From assembly GCA_025350685.1 (NCBI GenBank), contig JANXXK010000325.1, positions 1-43,722 on the forward strand: DNA of 43,722 bases, given 5' to 3'. This DNA comes from Alphaproteobacteria bacterium. GTDB taxonomy: Bacteria; Pseudomonadota; Alphaproteobacteria; Caulobacterales; Caulobacteraceae. Below the pieces are notes generated by a model. It had not been told where the DNA came from, searched no databases, and worked only from the letters and a program-made list of their open reading frames with translations. A program made the position numbers and the translations under genes. Positions 17,101 through 24,890 of the stretch are shown piece by piece. The stretch's first letter is position 1. Every line of letters starts with the position of its first letter.

Positions 17101-17154
17101 CCCCTCCCCCGCGCGGGGGAGGGGCAACGTGCGTTCGACCGCGGAGGTCGAACG
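17101..17154. repeat. REP-like double hairpin between convergent genes
   Basis: Two inverted repeats sit in the 118-base gap between crotonase 4 and the convergent UrcA-like gene. The first (17101-17124) is a perfect 24-base palindrome built from CCCCTCCCCC, GCGC and GGGGGAGGGG. The second (17132-17154) has perfect 9-base arms, CGTTCGACC and GGTCGAACG, around GCGGA. Neither is followed by a T-run, so a classical intrinsic terminator is not obvious, though both could stop or stabilise transcripts of both genes. Such paired GC hairpins at gene 3' ends look like dispersed extragenic palindromic repeats. I see no second copy in this window. Confidence 0.75.
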
Positions 17155-17164
17155 GCGGCCTGGC

Positions 17165-17425
17165 CTAGCGCGAGGCCAGCTTCAGCCGGGGATCGTTCGA
17201 CTGCGCCAACGTCACGCGAACAGTCGAGTCGACGCAGGCGCGCATCTCCTCGACCAGCAAGGTCGCGCCGACGGTCTCGTGAGCGCAGAGCTTGTAGGCC
17301 GCCTTGAAGACTTCAGTTCGCACCTGGGCCGGCGACTTGCCGACGGTGGAGATGTGGATGGATTCCGCGCTCGCGGGGCGCGCGATGAGGGCGGCCGCGG
17401 CCGCCAGGATAACGATACGGTTCAT
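17165..17425 (-). CDS. UrcA-like small exported protein
   Basis: An 86-residue protein starting at the ATG that yields a signal peptide (MNRIVILAAAAALIARPASA). A GTG 14 codons upstream gives a longer N terminus but would hide the signal. The mature part has the spacing of the UrcA family: VRTEVFKAAYKLCAH, then an acidic helix ending in CVDSTVRVTLAQSNDPRL, with two cysteines likely disulfide bonded. UrcA proteins are small exported proteins of Caulobacterales and sphingomonads with no known function. Match to the family is by pattern, not by search. It converges on crotonase 4 and stands alone. Confidence 0.7.
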   Translation of the reverse strand: MNRIVILAAAAALIARPASAESIHISTVGKSPAQVRTEVFKAAYKLCAHETVGATLLVEEMRACVDSTVRVTLAQSNDPRLKLASR

Positions 17426-17641
17426 GGTTCTGGTGTCCGGATTGAGGTTGCTGACAACCCCTTTCACGGCGTTCCTCTTGGCGGCGGCCGGATACTGACG
17501 TCGGCCTGTCGCCAGGGACTCAGATGCCAGAGCGCCGATAACTGATCAACGATAATGATGCGATGCAGTAGTGGATCCGCTGCGTTGCACAAATGCCGGG
17601 CGGAAAGTTCGGAGACGGGCGCCGCTAAGGACGAATATTGC
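17426..17641. promoter_or_regulatory. Upstream region of the UrcA-like gene
   Basis: These 216 bases lie between the SDR stop and the UrcA-like start, both genes pointing left. An inverted repeat GGTTG-CTGA-CAACC sits at 17446-17459, 20 bases from the UrcA-like ATG, and could be an operator or leader hairpin. The segment 17536-17570 (ACTGATCAACGATAATGATGCG) is A/T-rich for this genome and is the likely promoter area. I see no further gene. Confidence 0.4.
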
Positions 17642-18400
17642 TCAGCCGCGGCCGATGAAGGGCATGTTCGTGGCCATCACGGTCATGAACTGGACGTTCG
17701 CCTCCAGCGGCAGGCTGGCCATGTAGAGCACCGCGTCGGCGACCGCGGAGACGTCCATGGTTGGCTCCGCGGCGATGGCGCCGTTGGCCTGCATGACGCC
17801 AGAACTCATCCGCTGGGTCATCTCGGTGGCGGCGTTGCCGATGTCGATCTGGCCGACGGCGATGCCATACGCGCGGCCATCGAGCGAGGCAGACCGTGTC
17901 AGGCCGGTGATGGCGTGCTTGGTGGCGGTGTAGGCGACCGAGCGGGGGCGCGGCGCGTGGGCGGAGATCGAGCCATTGTTGACGATGCGGCCGCCGCGCG
18001 GGTCCTGGTCCTTCATCAGCCGTAACGCGGCCTGGGTGCAAAGGAAGGCGCCGGTCAGGTTGATGTCGACGACGCGCTTCCACTGCCGAACGGTGAGGTC
18101 CTCTAACGGCACGGGCGGCGCGCCGGTCCCGGCGTTGTTGAACAGCAGGTCCAGGCGGCCGAAGCGGGCCCTGGCGGCCTCGAACAGGGCGGCGACCGAG
18201 GCCTCGTCGGCGACGTCCGTGGCGTGGGGCAGGGCGCGATCGGCGGCGGCGGCCAGGCTCGCGGTCTCTTGCAGAAAATCTGACCGGCGGCCCGCCAAAA
18301 CGACGGACCAACCGGCGTTCAGTAGCGCCAGGGACACAGCCCGGCCAATACCGCTACCGGCGCCGGTGACGATTGCGACCTTGGCTGTTGCGCTCGGCAT
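17642..18400 (-). CDS. SDR family oxidoreductase (SDR C)
   Basis: A 252-residue classical short-chain dehydrogenase. The cofactor motif TGAGSGIG is at 12-19, NNAG at 88-91, and the catalytic Ser144, Tyr157 and Lys161 (AYTATK) are present. GRR after the second strand (LAGRRS) points to NADP. The C terminus ends [15 protein letters not shown], a tail shared by a subgroup of SDRs that are often listed as clavaldehyde dehydrogenase-like or of unknown substrate. It is divergent from the TonB-dependent receptor, with only 70 bases between the starts. Confidence 0.92.
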   Translation of the reverse strand: MPSATAKVAIVTGAGSGIGRAVSLALLNAGWSVVLAGRRSDFLQETASLAAAADRALPHATDVADEASVAALFEAARARFGRLDLLFNNAGTGAPPVPLEDLTVRQWKRVVDINLTGAFLCTQAALRLMKDQDPRGGRIVNNGSISAHAPRPRSVAYTATKHAITGLTRSASLDGRAYGIAVGQIDIGNAATEMTQRMSSGVMQANGAIAAEPTMDVSAVADAVLYMASLPLEANVQFMTVMATNMPFIGRG

Positions 18401-18470
18401 CGGCGCTGATTAGCGCTTACGCCCGCGAATGCCCAGACTGCACGCCGGGGTTCGCGAAAGAGGTATGCCG

Positions 18471-20483
18471 ATGCCCGCAGTCCTGCCGCCGCCCACCGCT
18501 GAAGTCGAGGTCGTCGTGGTCTATCCGCCGAGACTCGCGCCTCTGGGCGGCGAGGCGGCGTTCAGCGCCGTGCAGATCGGGCCGGAAACCCTGAAACAGA
18601 CACCCAGGCTCGACCAGGCGCTGGAGAGCACGCCGGGCGTCTCGCTGTTCCGCCGCACCACCTCGCTGTCGGCCAATCCGACGACCCAGGGCGTGTCGCT
18701 GCGAGCCATAGCCGGCTCCGGCGCAGGCCGGGCGCTGGTGACGCTGGACGGTGCGCCGGTGAACGATCCGTTCGGCGGCTGGGTGATCTGGACGGCCCTG
18801 CCCTCGGAAGGCCTGGAGGGCGCGACCATTGTGCGCGGCGCGGGGGCCGGACCCTACGGCGCGGGTGCGCTGACCGGGGTCGTGGCGCTGCAGGAACGCG
18901 GTGCCCGCAACGGCCTGGGGGCGGTCGACCTGTCGGTTGGCGAACGCAGCAGCTACCGCGGCGCGGTCGCGGTCGGAACGCAGGATCTGTTGCTCACGGC
19001 GGCAGGAGAATCCACGGACGGCTACACCCCGGTGCGCGGCAAGGCGGCCGGCGCGGTCGACAAGCCCTTGTCGCTGCACGACGAGAGCGCCGCGCTGCGG
19101 GTCCAGCACGACTTCGGCGGCGTGCAGGCCGCAGCCCGCGTGAGCGCGTACGATGAGAAGCGCAGCGCGGGCCTGCTCGGGGCCAATTCCGCCGCCAGGG
19201 GATCTTCCGCCACGCTTACCCTGGCCGAGCCAGCCACCAAGGGTGTCGGCGGCTGGCGGCTGCAGGCCTGGAGCCGACACAGCAATTTCGCCAACTCCTC
19301 AGTGACGGTGGCCGCGGGCCGGGCCACGGCTACGCCGGCCAACAACGAATATTCGACCCCGGCCGACGGTTACGGCGTCAACGCAGCCCTGCAGGGCCAT
19401 CTGGGCGCCGCCGCCTGGGAAGCCGGCGCCGACGCGCGCTGGGCCAGGGGGACCGAGCACGAGCAGTTCCGGGCGGTGAACGGCGTGCTCACCATGGGCC
19501 GCGACGCCGGCGGCGAAACCTCTGTGGCCGGCGTCTACCTGGAAACCGCCTATGACGCCGCGCCCTGGCTGGTCAGCGGCGGGGTGCGCGTCGACCGCTG
19601 GACCCAGAGCCGCGCCCAGCGCCACGAATTCGTGCTGGCGACAGGGGTGACGACCCTCAACTCCCCCACGGCCGACACCTCCGGCACGGTGCCGACCGGC
19701 CGGATCGGCGTCCGCTACACCGTCAGCCCCGACTTGTGGCTGCGCGGGGCCGCCTACGCCGGCTTCCGCGCGCCGACGATCAACGAGCTGCACCGGCCGT
19801 TCCGGGTCGGCAACGACGTCACCGAGGCCAATCCGAAGCTGCGGCCGGAGAAGCTCAACGGCGTCGAGGCCGGCTTCGGCGGCGAGGGTCTGTTCCACTG
19901 GCAGGCGGACGTCTTCTATAACCAGCTGAAGGACCCGGTCATCAACGTCACCATCGGCGTCGGGCCCGGGGTGATCGCCGCCCTGCCGATCGCCGGCTTC
20001 ATCCCGGCCGGCGGCGCCCTGCGCCAGCGGCGGAACGCCGGGGAGATCAACGCCTATGGCGTCGAGGGCGAGGCTTCGGGCGACGTGATGACGGCGCTGA
20101 GCTGGCGGCTGGCGTTCGCCTACACCCACGCCCGCGTCGACGGCGGCTCGGCGGCGCCGCAGCTCACCCACCTGCGCCCGGCGCAGACGCCGGAGTGGAC
20201 CGTCACGGGCGGCCTCGACTGGCGGGCGCTGGAGACGTTGACGCTGAGCGCCAACGTGCGCTACTCGGGCCTGCAGTTCGAGGACGACCAGAATATCCGC
20301 CGCCTGCCGCCTGGGGCCGAGCTCAATGCGCGGGCCGCCTGGAGCCTCGCGCCGGGCGAGGAAGTCTATCTGGCCGTCGACAACCTCGCCGACGCCAAGA
20401 TCTCCACCGGCAAGACCGCGGACTTCATCGACAGCTACTCCGAGCCGCGGACGTTCCGGATCGGGTTCTCGTTCCGGCGGTAG
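18471..20483 (+). CDS. TonB-dependent receptor, no visible signal peptide
   Basis: A 670-residue protein if started at the ATG after GAAAGAGG (18456-18463). The plug domain shows LDQALESTPGVSLFRR, NPTTQGVSLRAI and LVTLDGAPVNDPFGGWVIW; the barrel region has alternating strands and the late motifs FRAPTINELHRPF and NPKLRPEKLNGVEAG, both classical for TonB receptors. A valine-rich TonB-box candidate (EVEVVVVYPP) is at about 10-20. ATGs at 18429 and 18465 are in frame too, but none of the three starts gives a hydrophobic signal sequence, although such a receptor must be exported to the outer membrane. The frame is closed by a TAG just upstream (18411). It ends FSFRR rather than with the usual terminal Phe. 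Substrate unknown; the nearest genes are an SDR and an AraC regulator. Confidence 0.85.
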   Translation: MPAVLPPPTAEVEVVVVYPPRLAPLGGEAAFSAVQIGPETLKQTPRLDQALESTPGVSLFRRTTSLSANPTTQGVSLRAIAGSGAGRALVTLDGAPVNDPFGGWVIWTALPSEGLEGATIVRGAGAGPYGAGALTGVVALQERGARNGLGAVDLSVGERSSYRGAVAVGTQDLLLTAAGESTDGYTPVRGKAAGAVDKPLSLHDESAALRVQHDFGGVQAAARVSAYDEKRSAGLLGANSAARGSSATLTLAEPATKGVGGWRLQAWSRHSNFANSSVTVAAGRATATPANNEYSTPADGYGVNAALQGHLGAAAWEAGADARWARGTEHEQFRAVNGVLTMGRDAGGETSVAGVYLETAYDAAPWLVSGGVRVDRWTQSRAQRHEFVLATGVTTLNSPTADTSGTVPTGRIGVRYTVSPDLWLRGAAYAGFRAPTINELHRPFRVGNDVTEANPKLRPEKLNGVEAGFGGEGLFHWQADVFYNQLKDPVINVTIGVGPGVIAALPIAGFIPAGGALRQRRNAGEINAYGVEGEASGDVMTALSWRLAFAYTHARVDGGSAAPQLTHLRPAQTPEWTVTGGLDWRALETLTLSANVRYSGLQFEDDQNIRRLPPGAELNARAAWSLAPGEEVYLAVDNLADAKISTGKTADFIDSYSEPRTFRIGFSFRR

Positions 20484-20517
20484 GACACGCGCTCCCGCGC
20501 ATCTGGGTCCCCAAGCC

Positions 20518-20542
20518 ACGTGAACCCCAATTCACTTCACGT
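20518..20542. promoter_or_regulatory. Inverted repeat ACGTGAA-N11-TTCACGT upstream of the AraC gene
   Basis: Perfect 7-base arms ACGTGAA (20518-20524) and TTCACGT (20536-20542) are separated by 11 bases, and a second inner pair TGAA/TTCA (20521-20524 and 20531-20534) lies within it. The repeat sits between the TonB receptor stop and the AraC-family start, centred about 42 bases before that start. It has the size of a protein binding site more than of a terminator (no GC-rich stem, no T-run). Autoregulation by the AraC protein is a possibility. Confidence 0.5.
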
Positions 20543-20571
20543 TGTGACCCCGGTGGCGTACGGCGCACGGC

Positions 20572-21342
20572 ATGTTGGGCGTGTTCCATGGCGCGGTGAT
20601 GCGGCGGGTCGTAGACCGGGGCGGGGCGGTCGTGGCGGAGCATGCACACGACTGGCCGGTGCTCTCGCTGTTCGTCATGGGCGGCTACCACAACCAGGTT
20701 GAGGCCGACGACGCGTTCATCGCCGGGCCGTCGGCGGTGCTTTATCGGGCGGGTGCGCGGCATCGCAATGCGGTGGCCGCGTTGGGCTTTGAGCAGATCG
20801 AGGTGGAGTTCGATCCGGCGTGGCTGGCGCGCCCGATGCCTGCCGCGGCGGTGTCGCGCTGGATCGGCGGGCGCGTCGGCGCCGAGGCGCGCGGCCTGGC
20901 GCAGATCATCGCCGCGGGCAGCGACGAGGCGGTGCTGAAGGTGGCGCTGCGGCGGTTCATGGCCGGCGCCGGGACCGACGCGAGGGAGGATGCGAGCCGC
21001 GCGTCGGCCCCGGGCGCGGCTGGCTGGATCGCCGAGGCGGGGCGGCGGCTTCGGCAAACGCCGCACCTGAAGGTCGGCGATCTGGCCCGCGAGGTGGGCC
21101 GCCATCCCGCCTGGCTCGGCGGCGCCTACCGGCGAGCCACCGGCGAGAGCCTGGCGGCGGCGGCGGCGCGGTTCCGCGTCGAGCGCGCCGCTTGGTTGCT
21201 GCGCGAGACCGACTGCCCTCCGGCGCAGGCGGCGGCCGAGGCGGGGTTCTGCGACCAGAGCCACATGAGCCGCACGTTCCGCCGGGTGTTGGGCCGGCTG
21301 CCCTCGTCCGTGCGCGCCGACCGGGAGGGGTTCCGAGCCTAG
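20572..21342 (+). CDS. AraC family transcriptional regulator
   Basis: A 256-residue regulator. The N-terminal 130 residues form a cupin-like effector domain (HDWPVLSLFVMGGYHNQ, then GPSAVLYRAGARHRN). The C-terminal DNA-binding domain, about 165-256, has both helix-turn-helix units: HLKVGDLAREVGRHPAWLGGAYRR and PPAQAAAEAGFCDQSHMSRTFRR, ending RLPSSVRADRE. The TonB receptor upstream, SDR C and the downstream hydrolase are possible targets. An inverted repeat lies just ahead of the gene. There is no strong ribosome binding site before the ATG; the alternative ATG nine codons on is not better. Confidence 0.88.
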   Translation: MLGVFHGAVMRRVVDRGGAVVAEHAHDWPVLSLFVMGGYHNQVEADDAFIAGPSAVLYRAGARHRNAVAALGFEQIEVEFDPAWLARPMPAAAVSRWIGGRVGAEARGLAQIIAAGSDEAVLKVALRRFMAGAGTDAREDASRASAPGAAGWIAEAGRRLRQTPHLKVGDLAREVGRHPAWLGGAYRRATGESLAAAAARFRVERAAWLLRETDCPPAQAAAEAGFCDQSHMSRTFRRVLGRLPSSVRADREGFRA

Positions 21343-21419
21343 GGCAGTCGTCGACCTTGAATCGGTCCAATACGCGGAGGCGTCTCGGGCGCTAGTTCGA
21401 CGCTTCGGAGGAGCCGACC

Positions 21420-22766
21420 ATGCGAACCGATCTGTCGAAGCGTTCCCTTGGGCCCGACGGCGTGCGGGGCCTGCTGTTCGCCGTCCTCCTAGCCGCCCTG
21501 CCGGCCACGGCGTCGGCGGCCGAGGACTGCCACGTAGGCGCCTACCGGCTGAGTGACGGCCGGGTCGTCGACGTCGCGCCGACGGACGGCCCAGGCCTGC
21601 GCTGGCGGCTGTTCGACGGGGATACGGGCGCCCTGAAACGCCAGGCGGACGGGGGCTGGCGCAGCAGCTTCGGCTGGACGGAGCGGCCCGACGGCAAGCG
21701 CGTCAGTTTCGCCGGCTGTGCGGCGGGCGCCCTGCGCTTCGCCGGGTTGGCGGGGCGGCGCATCCCGCTGGTGGCGACCGAGGCGAGCTTCCAGAGCCAT
21801 GGCGTGACGCTGAAGGGGCGGCTGGTGCTGCCGCCTGGTCGCGGGCGCGTGCCCATCGTCGTGCTAACGCACGGGGCCGAGCACGACTCCGCACGGCAGT
21901 TCTATTTCCTGCAGCGAATGCTGCCGGCGGCGGGCGTGGGGGCCTTCGTCTATGACAAGCGCGGCACCGGCGGCTCGGGCGGCCAGTACACGCAGGACTT
22001 CGACCTGCTGGCCGACGACCTCGTCGCCGCGACGCGCCAGGCGCGGCGTCTCGCCGGCCCGCGCGCCGGGCGGGTGGGCTTCCAGGGCGGCAGCGCCGGT
22101 GGCTGGGTCGAGCCCAAGGCCGCGGCGCGCACACCGGTGGACTTCGTCATCGTCAGCTTCGGCCTGGCCGTCTCGGTGATCGACGAGGACCAGGAGGAGG
22201 TGGCGCTGGAGATGTCGCTGAAGGGTCATACGGCCGACGAGATCGCCAAGGCGCAGGAGGTGGCCGCCGCCGCCGAGACGGTGATCGCCTCGGCCTTCAC
22301 CGAGGGGTTCGACCGCTTCGATGAGGTCCGCGCCAAGTACCGCGACGCACCCTGGTACAAGGACCTGCACGGCAACTTCACCTGGGCGCTGCTACCCTAT
22401 TCGGCCGCCGAGCTGAAGGAAAAGGCCAAGGGTTTCACCTGGGGGACACCGTTCCACTACGACCCCACGCCGACGCTCAGGGCGGCGACGACGCCGCAGC
22501 TATGGGTGCTGGGGGGCGACGACCTGGAGGCGCCGAGCGCGGAGACGAGCCGGCGCATCAGGGAGCTTATCGCCGAGGGGCGGCCCTTCACGCTCGCCAT
22601 GGAGCCGGGGGCCGAGCACGGCATGACCGAGTATGAGATGAAGGCCGGCGAGCGGGTCTCGACCCGCTATCCACCGGGCTATTTCCAGATGATGCGCGAC
22701 TTCGCCCGCGACGGCCGGCTGAGCAAGCCCTACGGCCGCGCCGAGATCACGCCCGCGCCGCGTTAG
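21420..22766 (+). CDS. Exported alpha/beta hydrolase (serine peptidase/esterase type)
   Basis: A 448-residue protein with a signal peptide (RGLLFAVLLAALPATASA, cleavage near 33) and a Cys pair C37/C100 in the N-terminal 120 residues, which are a small separate domain. The catalytic domain starts near 120. The oxyanion loop is LTHGAEHD (149-156), the nucleophile Ser225 lies in GGSAGG, the acid is in LGGDDLEAPSAE and the base His in EPGAEHGMTEYE. This is the architecture of exported S9-like or BAAT-type hydrolases that cleave small esters or peptides in the periplasm. GGAGGAG is the ribosome binding site. It overlaps the convergent N-acetyltransferase by 20 bases at the 3' end. Confidence 0.88.
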   Translation: MRTDLSKRSLGPDGVRGLLFAVLLAALPATASAAEDCHVGAYRLSDGRVVDVAPTDGPGLRWRLFDGDTGALKRQADGGWRSSFGWTERPDGKRVSFAGCAAGALRFAGLAGRRIPLVATEASFQSHGVTLKGRLVLPPGRGRVPIVVLTHGAEHDSARQFYFLQRMLPAAGVGAFVYDKRGTGGSGGQYTQDFDLLADDLVAATRQARRLAGPRAGRVGFQGGSAGGWVEPKAAARTPVDFVIVSFGLAVSVIDEDQEEVALEMSLKGHTADEIAKAQEVAAAAETVIASAFTEGFDRFDEVRAKYRDAPWYKDLHGNFTWALLPYSAAELKEKAKGFTWGTPFHYDPTPTLRAATTPQLWVLGGDDLEAPSAETSRRIRELIAEGRPFTLAMEPGAEHGMTEYEMKAGERVSTRYPPGYFQMMRDFARDGRLSKPYGRAEITPAPR

Positions 22767-23586
22767 CGCCGGCCGCCGCCGCCTCGGCCATGACCTGTTC
22801 GTGGCGCGCCACGACGCGGGGCCACAGGGCGGCGGCTTCGGGGAGGTCGAGGGTGAAGTCGTCATGCAGGACGGCGACCAGTTCGTCGGCGCTTTCGATC
22901 AGCCGTTCCTGCTTTGCGTCGCCCCGGATCTGGCGGTAGGTGCGGCCGATCAGCTGCAGGATCTCGTCGCCCCGGTAGCGCTGGCAGATCAGGTTCTGCA
23001 CGAACGGCGAGTCCGCCGCGTCGTGCAGCCAGTCGCATTTTTCCTGCAACAGGGCCGGATCGGCGGGTTCGACGACAAAGTCGAAGGACTTGGCCCCGCC
23101 GAGCGCGTGGTTGTGGAACCGCCACCAGCGGTCATCGAGGGCTTCCAGCCGGAAGTCGTAGCCGTCGAAGGACAGGGGGCCGGCGGCGAGCCGGAACGGC
23201 TCCAGCGCGCCGTCGCCGAAGCCGACGTCGGCGATCCAGGGCTCACCGTCGATCTCGACCAGCAGCACCAGGTGGCTGCCGATCATGAAGTCGCCGCGTA
23301 TCTCGCGCATCGCCGCCCCGGACATGCGGGTGACCTTGAAGCCGACCGCCTGCAACATGGCGCCGAAGAGGCCGTTCATCTCGTAGCACCAGCCACCGCG
23401 GCGGCCGGTGACGATCTTGTCGAAGGCGGCGGCCGGATCGAGGCTGACCGGGCGGCCGAACTGGACGTCGAGGCTGTCGTAGGGGATCGCCAGCATGTGG
23501 GCCCGGTGGAGCGCGCGAAGGGTCGCCACGTCCGGCCGCGCCGGGCCTGTAAAGCCGATCCGATCGAGGTAGGCCTGCAGGTCCAT
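22747..23586 (-). CDS. Arylamine N-acetyltransferase
   Basis: A 279-residue protein of usual NAT length. The signature RRGGWCYEMNGLF holds the nucleophile Cys67; His105 (GSHLVLLVEI) and Asp120 (WIADVGFGDG) complete the triad. NATs transfer an acetyl, or in some bacteria a propionyl, group from CoA to arylamines, hydrazines or related amines in the cytoplasm. It begins only 4 bases after the stop of the luciferase-like monooxygenase gene, so the two are one transcript. In mycobacteria the NAT gene is grouped with steroid-ring degradation genes; here the partner is a different flavin monooxygenase, so that link is only suggestive. Confidence 0.95.
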   Translation of the reverse strand: MDLQAYLDRIGFTGPARPDVATLRALHRAHMLAIPYDSLDVQFGRPVSLDPAAAFDKIVTGRRGGWCYEMNGLFGAMLQAVGFKVTRMSGAAMREIRGDFMIGSHLVLLVEIDGEPWIADVGFGDGALEPFRLAAGPLSFDGYDFRLEALDDRWWRFHNHALGGAKSFDFVVEPADPALLQEKCDWLHDAADSPFVQNLICQRYRGDEILQLIGRTYRQIRGDAKQERLIESADELVAVLHDDFTLDLPEAAALWPRVVARHEQVMAEAAAAGANAARA

Positions 23587-23590
23587 GGGG

Positions 23591-24808
23591 TCAGTCGGCC
23601 TTGGCCGGCGCCGCGGCGCCGGTGATCAGCTCGACGATCTGCGGGCTGATGTTGGCGGCGCCCTTTTCCATCATGTGCTGGACGATCCGCGCGCCGACGG
23701 CGCCGCGCACCTCGTTTGTGAACTGCTCCTTGTTCTCCTTGACCCAGGCCATCGAGGCGATGCGGTTCTCGTTGAGGTTCTGGAATTTCGGGAAGACATA
23801 GCGGGCCATCAGTTCGTAGGACTTCTTCGTGGCGTCCCAGTTGGCCCAGTTGTGGGCCATCAGCAGGAAGGCGCCGAAGCCGCCGCCGCTCTCGTCGACC
23901 AGCTGCTCGATGCGCTTGATGGCGTCGTCCGGCGTGCCGATCACCGCCAGGCCCGAGTCGACCATGGCCTTGATCGGGTCGTCGCCCTCCGGGACGATCG
24001 GCAGGTTGGCGATCTCGCGGAAGTAGAAGATCCACTTCTCCAGGCCGAAGCGGATGTCCTCCATCGCCTGTTCCTTGGTCTCGGCGATGTGCATGGGCCC
24101 GACCAGGCGCCAGGCGTTGCGGTCCATGGTCTTGCCGTGCTCGGCGGCCTGTTCGTTGGCGATCGCCCAGTTGGAGGCGAGCGCATTAAAGCCGGCGGTC
24201 GAGGTGGCGCCCAGCGAGAGCAGGCCCAGACCGTGCTGGCCGGCGGCGCGCGCGCCGGTCGGCGAGACCTGGCTGGCGACCGCGATCTCGACGCTCGGCC
24301 GCGAATAGGGGGTCATCTGCAGCCGGGCCTTGTCGAGCTCGAACCAGTCGGACTTGTGGGTCACCTCCTCGCCGCGCAGCAGGGGGACAAGCACGCCGAG
24401 CGCCTCGTCCATGCGGTCGCGCTGCTTGGCGACCGGAATGCCCATCATCATCGCGTCGGAGACCAGGGCGCCTGGGCCCACGCCGAACATCACCCGGCCG
24501 CGGGTCATGTGGTCGAGCTGGTTGATCCGGTCGGCCAGCATGAAGGGGTGGTGATAGGGGAGCGACGAGACCCCGGTGCCCAGGCGGATGTTCTTGGTGC
24601 GCTCGGCGGCGGCGGCGATGAACACCTCGGGGCTGGCGATCAGTTCGTAGGCGGCGGAGTGGTGCTCGCCGATCCAGGCCTCGTCGAAGCCCAGCTGGTC
24701 CATCCACTGGACAAGCTCGAGGTCGCGCTGGATCGCCAGCGTCGGGTTCTCGTCGACCGGGTGAAAGGGGGCGATGAAGGCGCCGAAGCGCAGACGCTGG
24801 GGCAGCAC
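23591..24808 (-). CDS. LLM class flavin-dependent oxidoreductase (luciferase-like monooxygenase)
   Basis: A 405-residue protein of the bacterial luciferase/limonene monooxygenase type. The TIM-barrel motifs are present: GFDEAWIGEHHSAAYELIASPEVFIAAAA near 39-68, RLGTGVSSLPYHHPFMLADR, and RGRVMFGVGPGALVSDAMMMGI. Such enzymes use reduced FMN supplied by a separate reductase to oxygenate alkenes, ketones or sulfur compounds. The start is GTG after GGAGGATCGCCC (the strand is read leftward); no nearer ATG fits the family N terminus RFGAFIAPFHP. It is followed by the NAT gene with a 4-base gap. It lies downstream of topoisomerase IB, from which a hairpin separates it. Confidence 0.92.
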   Translation of the reverse strand: MLPQRLRFGAFIAPFHPVDENPTLAIQRDLELVQWMDQLGFDEAWIGEHHSAAYELIASPEVFIAAAAERTKNIRLGTGVSSLPYHHPFMLADRINQLDHMTRGRVMFGVGPGALVSDAMMMGIPVAKQRDRMDEALGVLVPLLRGEEVTHKSDWFELDKARLQMTPYSRPSVEIAVASQVSPTGARAAGQHGLGLLSLGATSTAGFNALASNWAIANEQAAEHGKTMDRNAWRLVGPMHIAETKEQAMEDIRFGLEKWIFYFREIANLPIVPEGDDPIKAMVDSGLAVIGTPDDAIKRIEQLVDESGGGFGAFLLMAHNWANWDATKKSYELMARYVFPKFQNLNENRIASMAWVKENKEQFTNEVRGAVGARIVQHMMEKGAANISPQIVELITGAAAPAKAD

Positions 24809-24826
24809 GGGCGATCCTCCGAGGTT

Positions 24827-24845
24827 GGCGCGGTTGCTCCGCGCC
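24827..24845. terminator. GC hairpin between topoisomerase IB and LLM genes
   Basis: Perfect 7-base arms GGCGCGG (24827-24833) and CCGCGCC (24839-24845) enclose a TTGCT loop. It lies after the topoisomerase stop on the minus strand and just before the LLM ribosome binding site. There is no T-run, so it may be a weak terminator or a leader structure. Confidence 0.4.
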
Positions 24846-24858
24846 TTGCCGGAAAGAA

Positions 24859-24890
24859 CCCTAGCGGGCCGACGCGAGGGAAGGCTAGGG
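24859..24890. other. Inverted repeat overlapping the topoisomerase IB stop codon
   Basis: CCCTAGC (24859-24865) and GCTAGGG (24884-24890) are perfect 7-base arms 18 bases apart; the right arm contains the TAG stop of topoisomerase IB. With the neighbouring hairpin it makes a second potential stem at the end of this transcript. Function unknown. Confidence 0.35.

Noticed and set aside
18373..18594. Alternative start [17 protein letters not shown] in another frame that could supply a signal peptide for the TonB receptor
   Set aside because: It is out of frame with the receptor, overlaps the SDR gene start on the other strand, and its hydrophobic stretch is weak. A frameshift would be needed, so I noted the missing signal peptide instead.
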